64,000 nucleotides of DNA. Origin: Muribaculaceae bacterium (GTDB lineage Bacteria; Bacteroidota; Bacteroidia; Bacteroidales; Muribaculaceae). Below the pieces are notes generated by a model. The model searched no databases, was not told the DNA's origin, and saw only the letters and a list, made by a program, of their open reading frames with translations. Positions 54,672 through 63,393 of the stretch are shown here, piece by piece. The stretch covers positions 1 to 64,000 of the forward strand of contig JAGAJP010000069.1 of assembly GCA_017626045.1 (NCBI GenBank), written 5' to 3'. Each line of letters opens with the position of its first letter. The stretch's first letter is position 1. The position numbers and the translations under genes were made by a program.

Positions 54672-56129
54672 ATGGAAGTAAAAGACCTTAAGCCGGAACT
54701 TATCTGGCAATGTTTCGATGAAGTGACTAAAGTGCCGCGTCCCTCGTGCCATGAGGAGCGGATCCGTGAGTTTCTCGTTAATTTTGCCAAGAAACACGGC
54801 GTCGCTGTCAAGACTGACGAATGCGGCAACGTGTTGATGCACAAAGATGCTACTCCCGGCTTCGAAAAGGCTCCCGTTGTCATTCTTCAGGCACACATGG
54901 ACATGGTGGCTGAGAAGAACGGCGATGTGGAGCACGATTTCCTGAAGGATCCCATCGACACCTATGTCGACGGAGACTGGGTTAAGGCTCGCGGAACCAC
55001 TCTCGGTGCCGACAACGGTATCGGTATCGCTGCCGCTATGGCGGTGATGATCGATCCGGACCTCAAGCACGGTCCCGTGGAGGCCCTGTTTACCGTCAAC
55101 GAGGAAATAGGACTTGAAGGTGCGCAGAATCTAGGCGAGGATATGCTTGGTGGCAACATCCTCATCAATCTTGATTCTGAAGATGATGGCGAGATCTTCG
55201 TGGGTTGCGCAGGTGGCATCGACACCACCGCTTGGTTTGACTACAAGCGTTCGATTGCTCCCGACAACTTCTCATATCTGAGAATTAGCGTCACCGGACT
55301 TCTCGGTGGCCACTCAGGCGGCGACATACACCTCGGACGCGCCAACGCCAACAAGATTGTGGCGCGTTTCCTCTGGGGCTGCTCGCAGAAATGGAATCTC
55401 GAACTCATAGAATTTGACGGCGGCAACCTCCGCAACGCAATCCCCAGGGAGGCACACGCTGTGTTTGGTATAGAGACGAAACTCGCCGACGACATCAAAG
55501 AGGCTCTCGAGGCGTATGCCGCTGAGATTAAGAATGAGTATTCCGGAGTTGAACCGTCTATCAAGATTTCAATTGAGGAGACCGAAAAACCGCAATACAG
55601 CATAGACCAGGAGACATCGCTGGCTCTCGTCAGGTCGCTTTACAGCGCGCCTCACGGAGTGGTGTCGATGAGCCGTGACATAGAGGGACTTGTGGAGACT
55701 TCCACCAACCTCGCGGCGGTGAAAATGGAGAAAGACAACCGTATAAAGGTCACCACCTCGCAGCGTTCGAGCGTTGAAAGCCGCAAATATGACATCGCTG
55801 GCCAGGTGGAGGCAAACTTCCAGCTCGCGGGGGCGAAAGTGGAGCATTCCGACGGATATCCCGGCTGGGCTCCTAATATGAAGTCGCCGATCATGAAGAT
55901 CGCGGCTCAGGCTTATGAGGAACTGTTTGGCGTCAAGCCTGCCATCAAGGCTATTCACGCAGGCCTCGAGTGTGGTCTCTTCCTTGCCAAGTATCCCGGT
56001 CTCGACATGGTGAGCTTCGGTCCCACTATGACAGGTGTGCACTCGCCCGACGAGAAACTCCTCATCCCGACTGTCGATAAATTCTGGCGTCATCTCTGCC
56101 TGACGCTTGAAAAAGTGGCGAAGTCATGA
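54672..56129 (+). CDS. pepD: Aminoacyl-histidine dipeptidase (PepD, M20C), first copy
   Basis: The 485-residue product is a di-zinc M20C dipeptidase that cleaves Xaa-His and other dipeptides in the cytosol (no signal peptide). Zinc ligands appear in order: the H of LQAHMDMVAEK, the bridging D of LGADNGIGIAAA, and the EE of TVNEEIGLEGA (catalytic plus ligand). The D of INLDSEDDGEIFVG and the H of IHAGLECGLFLAK complete the set. The lid-domain stretch VTGLLGGHSGGDIHLGRANA lies between. Its stop overlaps the muramidase start by four bases (ATGA). It shares most of its length with the third gene of the operon. Confidence 0.93.
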   Translation: MEVKDLKPELIWQCFDEVTKVPRPSCHEERIREFLVNFAKKHGVAVKTDECGNVLMHKDATPGFEKAPVVILQAHMDMVAEKNGDVEHDFLKDPIDTYVDGDWVKARGTTLGADNGIGIAAAMAVMIDPDLKHGPVEALFTVNEEIGLEGAQNLGEDMLGGNILINLDSEDDGEIFVGCAGGIDTTAWFDYKRSIAPDNFSYLRISVTGLLGGHSGGDIHLGRANANKIVARFLWGCSQKWNLELIEFDGGNLRNAIPREAHAVFGIETKLADDIKEALEAYAAEIKNEYSGVEPSIKISIEETEKPQYSIDQETSLALVRSLYSAPHGVVSMSRDIEGLVETSTNLAAVKMEKDNRIKVTTSQRSSVESRKYDIAGQVEANFQLAGAKVEHSDGYPGWAPNMKSPIMKIAAQAYEELFGVKPAIKAIHAGLECGLFLAKYPGLDMVSFGPTMTGVHSPDEKLLIPTVDKFWRHLCLTLEKVAKS

Positions 56130-56860
56130 AGCGTGCGTTGCCCTTTGCCGTGTTGGCGGCTGCCGGTATAATGGCAGTTTCCGCACACACCCCGGAGGAA
56201 CGCAACGAGCAGGCGGACGTGGCGGCGCTGGTGGCTGCCGTGCTTGAGTCAATGCCCGAGACTGACTCCTTGACGAGATACAGTTCGTTGACCGACGAGG
56301 ATTTCGAGGTAGTGGCGAAGCAACTTGATGTAGAGACCGCCGCCATTAAGGCGGTGGTACGCATCGAGGCGGGAAGCGCTATGCAGGGTTTCTGGGCACC
56401 CGGTGTGCCGGTGGCTAACTACAGCAAGACGCTTTTCAACAGATACAGCAAGAAAGTCAAGGGGCGGAAGGTGAAAGACGGGAAAGTTCCGGCGGGGCTC
56501 AAAGGATATGCCCTAAGGGAGTGGACAGCCTTGGTCAACGCCCGAAAGATCAATGCTGACGCCGCCGATATGGGCACCTATTGGGGTATGTTCCAGATTG
56601 GAGGCTTCAACTATAAGCTTTGCGAATGCTCATCGGTGCAGGAGATGGTGGAGCTGGTCAGCGATTCTGAGTTCAGTCAGCTCGAGATGTTTGCCGTCTT
56701 CATCCGCAATGCCGGTATGCTCGATGCCCTGCGCAAGAAAGACTGGAGGGCATTCGCAAGGAAATACAACGGTCCCTCCTATGCCAAACGCGGGTATCAT
56801 ACGCGAATGGCTAAGGAATACGAAAAATTCAGTAAGAAATCAAAAACCATTGAAAAATGA
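56126..56860 (+). CDS. Exported N-acetylmuramidase-like (DUF3380) protein
   Basis: The 244-residue product has a signal peptide (MKRALPFAVLAAAGIMAVSA). From about residue 60 it has the N-acetylmuramidase (DUF3380) pattern: VAKQLDVETAAIKAVVRIEA then GSAMQGFW, with the likely catalytic glutamate in IEAG, and later MGTYWGMFQIGGFNYKLCEC and ARKYNGPSYAKRGYHTRMAK. The family cuts the MurNAc-GlcNAc glycan of peptidoglycan. The second half is a compact helical fold. It is coupled to both neighbours by four-base ATGA overlaps. The two flanking dipeptidases would be cytosolic while this enzyme is in the periplasm, so a peptide-recycling link is possible but not shown. Confidence 0.82.
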   Translation: MKRALPFAVLAAAGIMAVSAHTPEERNEQADVAALVAAVLESMPETDSLTRYSSLTDEDFEVVAKQLDVETAAIKAVVRIEAGSAMQGFWAPGVPVANYSKTLFNRYSKKVKGRKVKDGKVPAGLKGYALREWTALVNARKINADAADMGTYWGMFQIGGFNYKLCECSSVQEMVELVSDSEFSQLEMFAVFIRNAGMLDALRKKDWRAFARKYNGPSYAKRGYHTRMAKEYEKFSKKSKTIEK

Positions 56861-58311
56861 AAATCACAGACCTTAATCCGAAGCTCGTGTGGGAATGCTT
56901 CGATGAGATAACAAAAGTGCCGAGACCTACCCATCATCTCGACAAAATGAAGGCTTTCCTGACCTCCTGGGCGGAACGCCATAACCTGAGATACGCTACC
57001 GACAAGGCTGGCAATGTGGTTATATACTGTCCTGCCACTCCCGGTCATGAAAACGCTCCAACAGTGGTGCTCCAGGGGCATCAGGACATGGTGGCGGAGA
57101 AGAGGGGCGACGTGAGTCATGATTTCCTGACCGATCCCATTAAAACAGTGGTCGAAGGCGACTGGGTGAGGGCGGAAGGCACTACGCTTGGCGCTGACAA
57201 CGGACTTGGATGCGCCTCCGCCATGGCGGTGATGATTGATCCCGACCTGGTGCACGGACCTATCGAGGCTCTGTTTACAACCGACGAGGAGCAGGGCCTG
57301 ACCGGTGCCAATGGTCTGGACGCCGGAATGATCAGCGGCCGGATACTGCTCAACCTTGACTCAGAGGAACACGGCATGATAGTGATCGGATGTGCCGGGT
57401 CAATATGCACTGTCGCCACATATCCCATCGAGAAGGAGGCGGCTCCTGACGGTTATGACTGGTACGACATCCGTATCGACCATTTGAAGGGCGGCCACTC
57501 CGGAATGGAGATTCATCTCGGAAGAGGCAACGCCAATGAACTGTTAGCGCGTTTCCTATGGCTCGCCGACCAGAAGTTCGGAATCCTGCTGAGCGACATA
57601 CAGGGTGGCGGTCTGCCAAACGCAATCCCGAGAGCGGCCCACGCGCTTGTCGGTATCCCCGCGGCATATGGTTCGGAATTCGAAGCGATGGCGAAGGATT
57701 ATTCCGATACCATCCACGCAGAACTGATGCTTGCCGAAGGTGGTGACTTCGAATTCGGAGTTTCACGGGCAGATGCTCCTAAGAAGGTGATTGCCGACGC
57801 ATACGCTATGCCGCTTGTCGCCACTGTGTTCGGAACTCCAAACGGCGTGCAGGGCATGAGTCTCGCAGTGCACGGTCTTGTGGAGACTTCAAGCAATCTT
57901 GCGAGCGTTCACCTGACAGCTGACGACACCGTGGTAGTGACCACCCATCAGCGTTCTTCTGTCGACAGCAAGAGGGAGGAAATCACCGACCGCATCACGG
58001 CCCTTTACGAGAATATAGGATGCGAGGTGGAGTGCAATGACCCGAGTGTGGGTTGGGCACCGAATCCCGACAGCGCTCTGCTGAAGACCGCGGTGGAGAG
58101 TTTCCGTGACCTCTTCGGACATGAACCGAAGGTGGAGGCTCTGCATGCAGGTCTCGAGTGTGGAATTTTCCTCGAGAAGATGCCCGACATGGACATGATA
58201 TCGTTTGGTCCGACGCTGAAAGACATCCACAGCCCCGGCGAGAAGGCGTATATCCCTTCAGTAGCTGAATACTGGAAGTTCCTCACCGACATTCTCTGCA
58301 GACTCGCCTAA
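56857..58311 (+). CDS. pepD: Aminoacyl-histidine dipeptidase (PepD, M20C), second copy
   Basis: The 484-residue second paralogue has the same layout: LQGHQDMVAEKRGDV (His ligand), LGADNGLGCASAMAV (bridging Asp), and the glutamates in TTDEEQGLTGAN. NLDSEEHGMIVIGC supplies a further ligand and LHAGLECGIFLEK the last. It is about equally long as the first copy but clearly diverged along its whole length, so the two arose from an old duplication. Both keep all metal ligands, so both should be active, perhaps on different dipeptides. It is the last gene of the operon, after which an AT-rich inverted-repeat element follows. Confidence 0.93.
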   Translation: MKITDLNPKLVWECFDEITKVPRPTHHLDKMKAFLTSWAERHNLRYATDKAGNVVIYCPATPGHENAPTVVLQGHQDMVAEKRGDVSHDFLTDPIKTVVEGDWVRAEGTTLGADNGLGCASAMAVMIDPDLVHGPIEALFTTDEEQGLTGANGLDAGMISGRILLNLDSEEHGMIVIGCAGSICTVATYPIEKEAAPDGYDWYDIRIDHLKGGHSGMEIHLGRGNANELLARFLWLADQKFGILLSDIQGGGLPNAIPRAAHALVGIPAAYGSEFEAMAKDYSDTIHAELMLAEGGDFEFGVSRADAPKKVIADAYAMPLVATVFGTPNGVQGMSLAVHGLVETSSNLASVHLTADDTVVVTTHQRSSVDSKREEITDRITALYENIGCEVECNDPSVGWAPNPDSALLKTAVESFRDLFGHEPKVEALHAGLECGIFLEKMPDMDMISFGPTLKDIHSPGEKAYIPSVAEYWKFLTDILCRLA

Positions 58312-58317
58312 GCTTAA

Positions 58318-58452
58318 TTAATGCATGATTCATAATGCATAATGCATAATTGGCTTCGCGCCTCGGAGACTTTCGCGCGTCGGCGTGTGGAGGGAGCGAC
58401 CTCCGGGCGCGACAAAATTTCAATGCATTATGAATTATGCATTATGAATTAT
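58318..58452. repeat. Element with inverted GCATTATGAATTAT arms
   Basis: The left arm (about 58318-58350, AATGCATGATTCATAATGCA...) and the reverse complement of the right arm (58422-58452) are near-identical AT-rich repeats. Between them lies a GC-rich core with GCGAAGCCAATTATG inverted at 58345-58359, CGCGCGTCGGCG and GGGAGCGACCTCCGGGCG. The roughly 135-base unit fills the gap between the second pepD and hflX and could fold into a long stem or be a small non-autonomous element. Confidence 0.7.
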
Positions 58453-58512
58453 TTTAAACTTGATGCCGGCAGGAAATGTTAGATAGAAGGGCAAGGAAAA
58501 GAAATGACGTAA

Positions 58513-59733
58513 ATGATAGAAGACAATATAATAAACAAAGAAGAAAATGAGCGCACTGTGCTTGTGGGTCTCGTGACCCAGAAGCAGAGCGAAAGCAAAG
58601 TCAACGAGTATCTCGACGAACTCGACTTCCTCGCACGCACTGCCGGTGCGGAGCCGGAGAAACGGTTTATTCAAAAACTTGACTTCCCGAATCCTCGCAC
58701 CTATGTTGGCACCGGAAAACTGGAGGAGATTCGGAAGTATGTGGAAGACAACGATATCGGTCTCGTGATCTTCGACGATGACCTCTCGTCGAAGCAGGTG
58801 CTCAACATAGAGAAAGAACTGAAGGCGAAGATTCTCGACAGGACAAGCCTCATTCTCGATATCTTCGCCAAGAGGGCGCAGACCGCCACGGCGCGTACTC
58901 AGGTCGAACTTGCACAATATCAATATCTGCTGCCGAGACTCACCCGCATGTGGACTCACCTCGAGAGGCAGCGTGGCGGTATTGGCATGAGAGGACCGGG
59001 CGAAACCCAGATCGAGACTGACCGAAGAATCATCCTCGACAAGATTTCCCGGCTTAAGGAGGAACTGAAGGATATCGACAAGCAGAAAAGCATGCAGCGC
59101 AAGAACCGGGGAAAGATGACCCGGGTGGCTCTCGTCGGCTACACGAACGTGGGGAAGTCTACGCTTATGAATCTGCTGAGCAAGAGCGAGGTTTTCGCTG
59201 AAAACAAACTCTTCGCGACTCTTGATACCACAGTGAGGAAAGTCACTATCGACAATCTTCCGTTTCTGCTCACCGACACTGTTGGTTTCATTCGCAAACT
59301 TCCGACTCATCTTGTGGAGTCGTTTAAATCGACCCTCGACGAGGTCAGAGACGCCGACCTGCTGCTGCATGTGGTAGACGTGAGCCATCCCCAGTTTGAA
59401 GAGCAGATTGAGGTGGTGGAGAAGACCCTCAACGAGGTGTGCGGAGCCGCCTGCAAACCTGTGATTCTCGTTTTCAATAAGATTGATGCCTTCACTTTCA
59501 AGCCAAAGGATCCCGACGACCTCACGCCTGCAACAAAGGAGAACATGTCGCTCGAAGACTTCAAGAAGACTTGGATGGCGAAGATGAACAACAATTGCGT
59601 GTTCATATCGGCTAAGGAGAAAACCAACATAGATCAGCTTAAAGAGATTCTCTATAGGAAAGCAAAAGAGATTCATGTGGAGAGGTTCCCCTACAATGAC
59701 TTCCTTTTCCAGAAATATGATGAAGAAGAGTGA
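58513..59733 (+). CDS. hflX: GTPase HflX
   Basis: HflX is a ribosome-associated GTPase that splits stalled 70S ribosomes. The 406-residue product has the N-terminal HflX domain (PNPRTYVGTGKLEEIRKYVE) and a coiled linker with the conserved RGGIGMRGPGETQIETDRR. The G domain has G1 in VGYTNVGKSTLMNLLSK, G3 in DTVGFIRKLPTHLVESFKST and G4 in FNKIDA. A C-terminal segment ends in DEEE. All GTP-binding motifs are intact. Its end overlaps the start of the DUF4954 gene by 17 bases, so the two are probably translated in a coupled way. Confidence 0.96.
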   Translation: MIEDNIINKEENERTVLVGLVTQKQSESKVNEYLDELDFLARTAGAEPEKRFIQKLDFPNPRTYVGTGKLEEIRKYVEDNDIGLVIFDDDLSSKQVLNIEKELKAKILDRTSLILDIFAKRAQTATARTQVELAQYQYLLPRLTRMWTHLERQRGGIGMRGPGETQIETDRRIILDKISRLKEELKDIDKQKSMQRKNRGKMTRVALVGYTNVGKSTLMNLLSKSEVFAENKLFATLDTTVRKVTIDNLPFLLTDTVGFIRKLPTHLVESFKSTLDEVRDADLLLHVVDVSHPQFEEQIEVVEKTLNEVCGAACKPVILVFNKIDAFTFKPKDPDDLTPATKENMSLEDFKKTWMAKMNNNCVFISAKEKTNIDQLKEILYRKAKEIHVERFPYNDFLFQKYDEEE

Positions 59734-61378
59734 TATAGACAGACTGGAGCATCAGGGATGCTACAGCGATGACTGGAGTCTCGTGACTATTTCCCCAAAG
59801 ACAGACCTCGGGAAAATCCGAAATGTCTTCTTCAGGGGACATGTGTCGATAGGCGCCGACGCGGAGATTGTGAATGTGCCGGGAGGTCTTAAGAACGTGA
59901 GGATTGGCAATAATGTCAGAATCAACAATGTGGCGAAGATTGAGAAGTCAGAGGGCGCCACTTTCGGCATAGGGACAGTGGTGTCGGTTCTCGATGAGAC
60001 AGGAAGCCGTCCTGTGAGGATCTATCCCGGTATCTCGGCTCAGCTGGCGGCTCTGGCGGCGCGTATGCCGGAGTATGCCGCAAGGACTCTCGACCCGATC
60101 ATTCAGAAGCATATTGCCAATCTTCCGGATATCCCGGAAATCGGCGACAGTGCCGTGATTCTGGACTGCGGACCCATCATCGACGTCAGGATATGGAATG
60201 GTGTCAGGGTAGAGGGTGCTTCGCGCCTCCGAAACTGCAGTATAGTCAGCAACTCCGAAAACGTCGGGGCGTCCGCGTATGTGGGCCACGGCACCGATGC
60301 GGAAAACTGCATCATCGAGGATGCCCGTATAGGGGGCGGCTCTTTTTTGCGCAACACTTATGTGGGGCAGGGGGCTGTGGTTGACAAGGGCTTTACGTCT
60401 CACGATTCGCTCTGCTTCTCAAACTGCACTATGGAAAACGGCGAGGCGTGTGCCGTGCTTGCCGGACCCTTCACCGTAAGTATGCACAAGAGCACGCTGC
60501 TGATCGCATGCCAGACGGCGTTTCTCAACGCCGGCTCGGGAACCAACATGAGCAACCACATGTATAAGCTCGGACCGGTGCATTGGGGCGTCCTTGAGAG
60601 AGGCGTGAAGAGTTCCTCCAACTCCTATCTGATGCATGGATCAAGAATCGGAGCTTTCTCTCTGCTGATGGGTGACCACCGCAACCATCCGGACTCTTCT
60701 GAGTTCCCCTTTTCCTATGTGATCGGCGATGCCAGAGGCCGAACGGTTCTTGTGCCCGGTGCAATGCTGCGGAGTTACGGTATTGTCAGAGACGAGAAAA
60801 AATGGCAGAGCCGTGACCGCAGGAGGAATCTCGGTCTGAAAAATTTCAACGACCGCATAGATCCGGGAATTTTCAATCCATACACAGCAGGTCTTATGGC
60901 TGATGCCATCGACATTTGTGCGAGACTACTTTCGGATGCAAGCGACATAGATGACTTCATAGTCTACAAGGGAATGAAAATAAGCCTGAATTCCCTTTCT
61001 AAGGGAAAGGATCTGTATGAACTCGCATTGTGCAAGTATCTTAATACGATTAGCGGCGGGGCAAGTTCACTGGCAGCCGTCGGCGACTCAGAAGGAGAGA
61101 AATGGTTGGACTTAAACGGCCAGATTATCCCCGAATCTCGCGTAAGGAAAGCGATGGAAGCCGGAAGTCTGGAAGAAATTGAGGAGGTTTTCGACAAAGC
61201 GGCACGCGACAGGGATAAGCTTGAGCGCAACTGGATCTCAGGCAGACTCGGCCGCTATCTTGCCGACAGGGAACGACTCGCTGTAAAGGCGGCTGAGTAT
61301 GACTCCATCCTTGAGAAAGACCGCCTTGACAGCATCCGTAAGGTTAGCGAGGAGCAGGCTATGCTCTCGTTGTTCTAA
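59717..61378 (+). CDS. DUF4954-like left-handed beta-helix protein
   Basis: The protein of about 553 residues starts at the ATG pair at 59717/59720 inside the end of hflX (MKKSDIDRLEHQGCYSDDWS). It contains repeated hexapeptide-like strands (VSIGADAEIVNVPGGLKNVR, IGNNVRINNVAKIEKSEGAT, GSFLRNTYVGQGAVVDKGFT) typical of left-handed beta-helix proteins. SMHKSTLLIACQTAFLNAGS and HWGVLERGVKSSSNSYLMHG then follow, the DUF4954 core known only in Bacteroidota. A helical C-terminus ends it. Such folds often occur in acyl- or nucleotidyl-transferases, but no catalytic motif is certain. Longer frames starting upstream lie wholly inside hflX and are unlikely. A terminator follows. Confidence 0.78.
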   Translation: MMKKSDIDRLEHQGCYSDDWSLVTISPKTDLGKIRNVFFRGHVSIGADAEIVNVPGGLKNVRIGNNVRINNVAKIEKSEGATFGIGTVVSVLDETGSRPVRIYPGISAQLAALAARMPEYAARTLDPIIQKHIANLPDIPEIGDSAVILDCGPIIDVRIWNGVRVEGASRLRNCSIVSNSENVGASAYVGHGTDAENCIIEDARIGGGSFLRNTYVGQGAVVDKGFTSHDSLCFSNCTMENGEACAVLAGPFTVSMHKSTLLIACQTAFLNAGSGTNMSNHMYKLGPVHWGVLERGVKSSSNSYLMHGSRIGAFSLLMGDHRNHPDSSEFPFSYVIGDARGRTVLVPGAMLRSYGIVRDEKKWQSRDRRRNLGLKNFNDRIDPGIFNPYTAGLMADAIDICARLLSDASDIDDFIVYKGMKISLNSLSKGKDLYELALCKYLNTISGGASSLAAVGDSEGEKWLDLNGQIIPESRVRKAMEAGSLEEIEEVFDKAARDRDKLERNWISGRLGRYLADRERLAVKAAEYDSILEKDRLDSIRKVSEEQAMLSLF

Positions 61379-61401
61379 GACCTCCTTTCTACAGAATATA
61401 T

Positions 61402-61440
61402 CAAGAGCACGATCAAGTGATCGCGCTCTTGTTATATTTT
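61402..61440 (+). terminator. Terminator after the DUF4954 gene
   Basis: CAAGAGC and GCTCTTG with inner CGATC/GATCG form a long hairpin followed by TTATATTTT. It ends the hflX-DUF4954 pair. Confidence 0.8.
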
Positions 61441-61462
61441 GCGGGGACTTAGACCTGAGGAT

Positions 61463-62014
61463 TTACCAGGTGTACCCTTTTATGACAGAACTGTTGGCAA
61501 ACGGCACGATGTCTCCCTCAAGAGTCAGGTCGCGTGAATTGAACGACGGGCTGATATATGCAGATGCCTTGCCGGAGTCCTTCATCAGTGTGATTGTCAC
61601 ATCGGCGGAGATGCCGGTGCCCGATACGTAGAACTTCACTATGAAGTTGCCGCGCTTGTCGCTTTTGGTTTCGAATTTGGAATAACCACCTTCCACTGTG
61701 ATGCCGCCGACTCCGTTCGGACCGCCGCCGTTGAAGGGTGCTACCTGCACCACTGCCTTGTCGCCTTCACACGCTATGAAGTTGGTGCTACTGTTGACAT
61801 ACGCCCGGTTGCCTCTCTTGAAGATAAGGTTGTGCGCCTCGAGCACAAATGATTTGTTGATGATGTCCTGTTTCAAAGCCAGAAACTTTACGGAGTCGAG
61901 CTTATGCTCCACAGCTTCCTTTTCGGCTTTCGCCGCCTTTTCTTCAGGTGTCAGTGTCCTGCATGATGCCATTGCGGTTATCACTGCGACGATAAGTAGT
62001 AATTTCCTGATCAT
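61463..62014 (-). CDS. DUF4251-like lipoprotein
   Basis: The 183-residue lipoprotein has the lipobox MASC (mature CRTLTPEEKAAK), a helix, then a beta-rich domain FVLEAHNLIFKRGNRAYVNS, VGGITVEGGYSKFETKSDKR and TGISADVTITLMKDSGKASA. It closes with SPSFNSRDLTLEGDIVPFAN. This matches the DUF4251 family of Bacteroidota, small extracytoplasmic proteins of unknown function. A perfect promoter at 62092-62122 precedes it and the gene is alone. Confidence 0.82.
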   Translation of the reverse strand: MIRKLLLIVAVITAMASCRTLTPEEKAAKAEKEAVEHKLDSVKFLALKQDIINKSFVLEAHNLIFKRGNRAYVNSSTNFIACEGDKAVVQVAPFNGGGPNGVGGITVEGGYSKFETKSDKRGNFIVKFYVSGTGISADVTITLMKDSGKASAYISPSFNSRDLTLEGDIVPFANSSVIKGYTW

Positions 62015-62091
62015 AGTCTTATATTTTTATAATTCCAAAATTCAATCTTGCTTTTTTTGAAGTGAAGTGAGATGGGCTTTGACTTCATTGG

Positions 62092-62122
62092 CAAAATTAC
62101 TACTTTTTTTTGAATTGACAAA
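62092..62122 (-). promoter_or_regulatory. Promoter of the DUF4251 gene
   Basis: On the - strand TTTG (62119-62122), 19 bases, TAATTTTG (62092-62099): perfect match. It lies directly after the stop of the alpha/beta hydrolase gene. Confidence 0.85.
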
Positions 62123-62135
62123 CTTTATGTGACTT

Positions 62136-63281
62136 TCAAAGGTTGCGGTCAAAGAACTCGAGTGTCATCTTCTGCACTGAGCGAGGCATCTCGTGCCCCA
62201 TCGGAAGCAGGTGTGTCTCAAGCTTGTCGCCTACGCCTTGGCTTTGCCACACTTTATGCATGATGTCGTAGCATTCCCTCACGGCATGAGGCTTGAAGAG
62301 TTTGTCGGTCTCGCCATTGACAATCAGCATGGCGTTGGGGCATGCGATGCTGGCGATATGGGGATAGTCGAGATGGTTGTAGACTCCGGCGAGATTGTTG
62401 GCGAAACCTCCGCGCTCATGGCGTCCGTATTTCCAGTCCATCATGGCGCTCTGTGTGGTCATCCAGCATATAGCGGCTGATGCCTTGATGAGCGGGGACA
62501 TTGCCGCGAGCATCCACGAGCGGTAGCCTCCCATCGACAGCCCGACGCATCCGATGCGTCTGGCGTCGGTCTCCGGCAGCGACGCGAGGAATTCCGTGGC
62601 ATACATGTCTTCATAAGTCATCCATCCGGCAAGGTTTCGACCAAGCAGAAGCATGTTGCCCGCCACGCTTGCGAGATGGGTGTTGTCGCTTCCCTCCTTG
62701 CAGCCTCTTTCGCCCCACATCAGAGCGTCGGTGCTTAGCACCGTATAGCCGTTTTGGGCGAGATAGTCTCCCACATAACGGCCTTCGTATAGGTTGCGCG
62801 CCCACGCGTCGCTGTCGGCGAGTGTCAGAGAGTCCACTTCAAAGGGACGTATCATCTTTTCTTTCCCTATCGTGAAGTGTGCACCGTGGTCGTGTAGCGC
62901 AACTATCGCGGGATGCTTGCCCGGCGTGTCCGGAACCAAAAGATAGCCCGTGACACGCGAGTATTTAGTAAGGTTGAAGGCTATTTTTTTAGCCGTGTAT
63001 CCGTCTCTCTTTTCTGTTGCCAGAACTTCCATGTCGTAGTTTGCGGCTCGGGGAGGAGGGGGAAGCAGTTCTCCCCCTATGGCGGCGCGCGCCGTCTCTT
63101 TCCATTGTTTGAAGTCGGTGATGCCCGATGTTCCCCATGCCAGAGGATATGTGAGCTCTTTTTTCAGACTGTCGAGAAAGAGCGGCATGTCGCGCTGCAG
63201 TTCATAAGCACGCGGAGTTTCCGCCAAGGCGGAAGCCGACATAATGGCGGCTGCGGCAAGGATGGTAGTGAGTCTTGACAT
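62136..63281 (-). CDS. Exported alpha/beta hydrolase (dienelactone hydrolase/esterase-like)
   Basis: The 381-residue secreted enzyme has a signal peptide (MSRLTTILAAAAIMSASALA). The alpha/beta fold shows VTGYLLVPDTPGKHPAIVAL HDHG (oxyanion region), then DYLAQNGYTVLSTDALMWGE RG. The nucleophile elbow GCVGLSMGGYRSWMLA follows, with the catalytic serine in G-L-S-M-G-G. NAMLIVNGETDKLFKPHAVR supplies the acid strand and GHEMPRS the histidine. The layout fits an acetyl-ester or carboxylester hydrolase of the type often linked to sugars. No carbohydrate operon surrounds it, so the substrate is open. Confidence 0.8.
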   Translation of the reverse strand: MSRLTTILAAAAIMSASALAETPRAYELQRDMPLFLDSLKKELTYPLAWGTSGITDFKQWKETARAAIGGELLPPPPRAANYDMEVLATEKRDGYTAKKIAFNLTKYSRVTGYLLVPDTPGKHPAIVALHDHGAHFTIGKEKMIRPFEVDSLTLADSDAWARNLYEGRYVGDYLAQNGYTVLSTDALMWGERGCKEGSDNTHLASVAGNMLLLGRNLAGWMTYEDMYATEFLASLPETDARRIGCVGLSMGGYRSWMLAAMSPLIKASAAICWMTTQSAMMDWKYGRHERGGFANNLAGVYNHLDYPHIASIACPNAMLIVNGETDKLFKPHAVRECYDIMHKVWQSQGVGDKLETHLLPMGHEMPRSVQKMTLEFFDRNL

Positions 63282-63358
63282 AGGTTAGCTGTATGGTATA
63301 AAGATTCATATTGAATGCATAATGCTCCCAAATTTCTAAAAGACTGTTATTCAGTAAT

Positions 63359-63390
63359 AATTATGCATTATGCATTATGCATTATGCATT
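63359..63390. repeat. ATGCATT tandem repeat (short copy)
   Basis: Four to five copies of the 8-base ATGCATTA unit lie just before the stop of the outer-membrane protein gene, in the same family as the tracts at 33737, 51083 and 58318. Confidence 0.65.
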
Positions 63391-63393
63391 CTC

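Noticed and set aside
58435..59676. Open frame (413 codons) opposite hflX
   Set aside because: HflX has all GTPase motifs on the other strand; this is a shadow.
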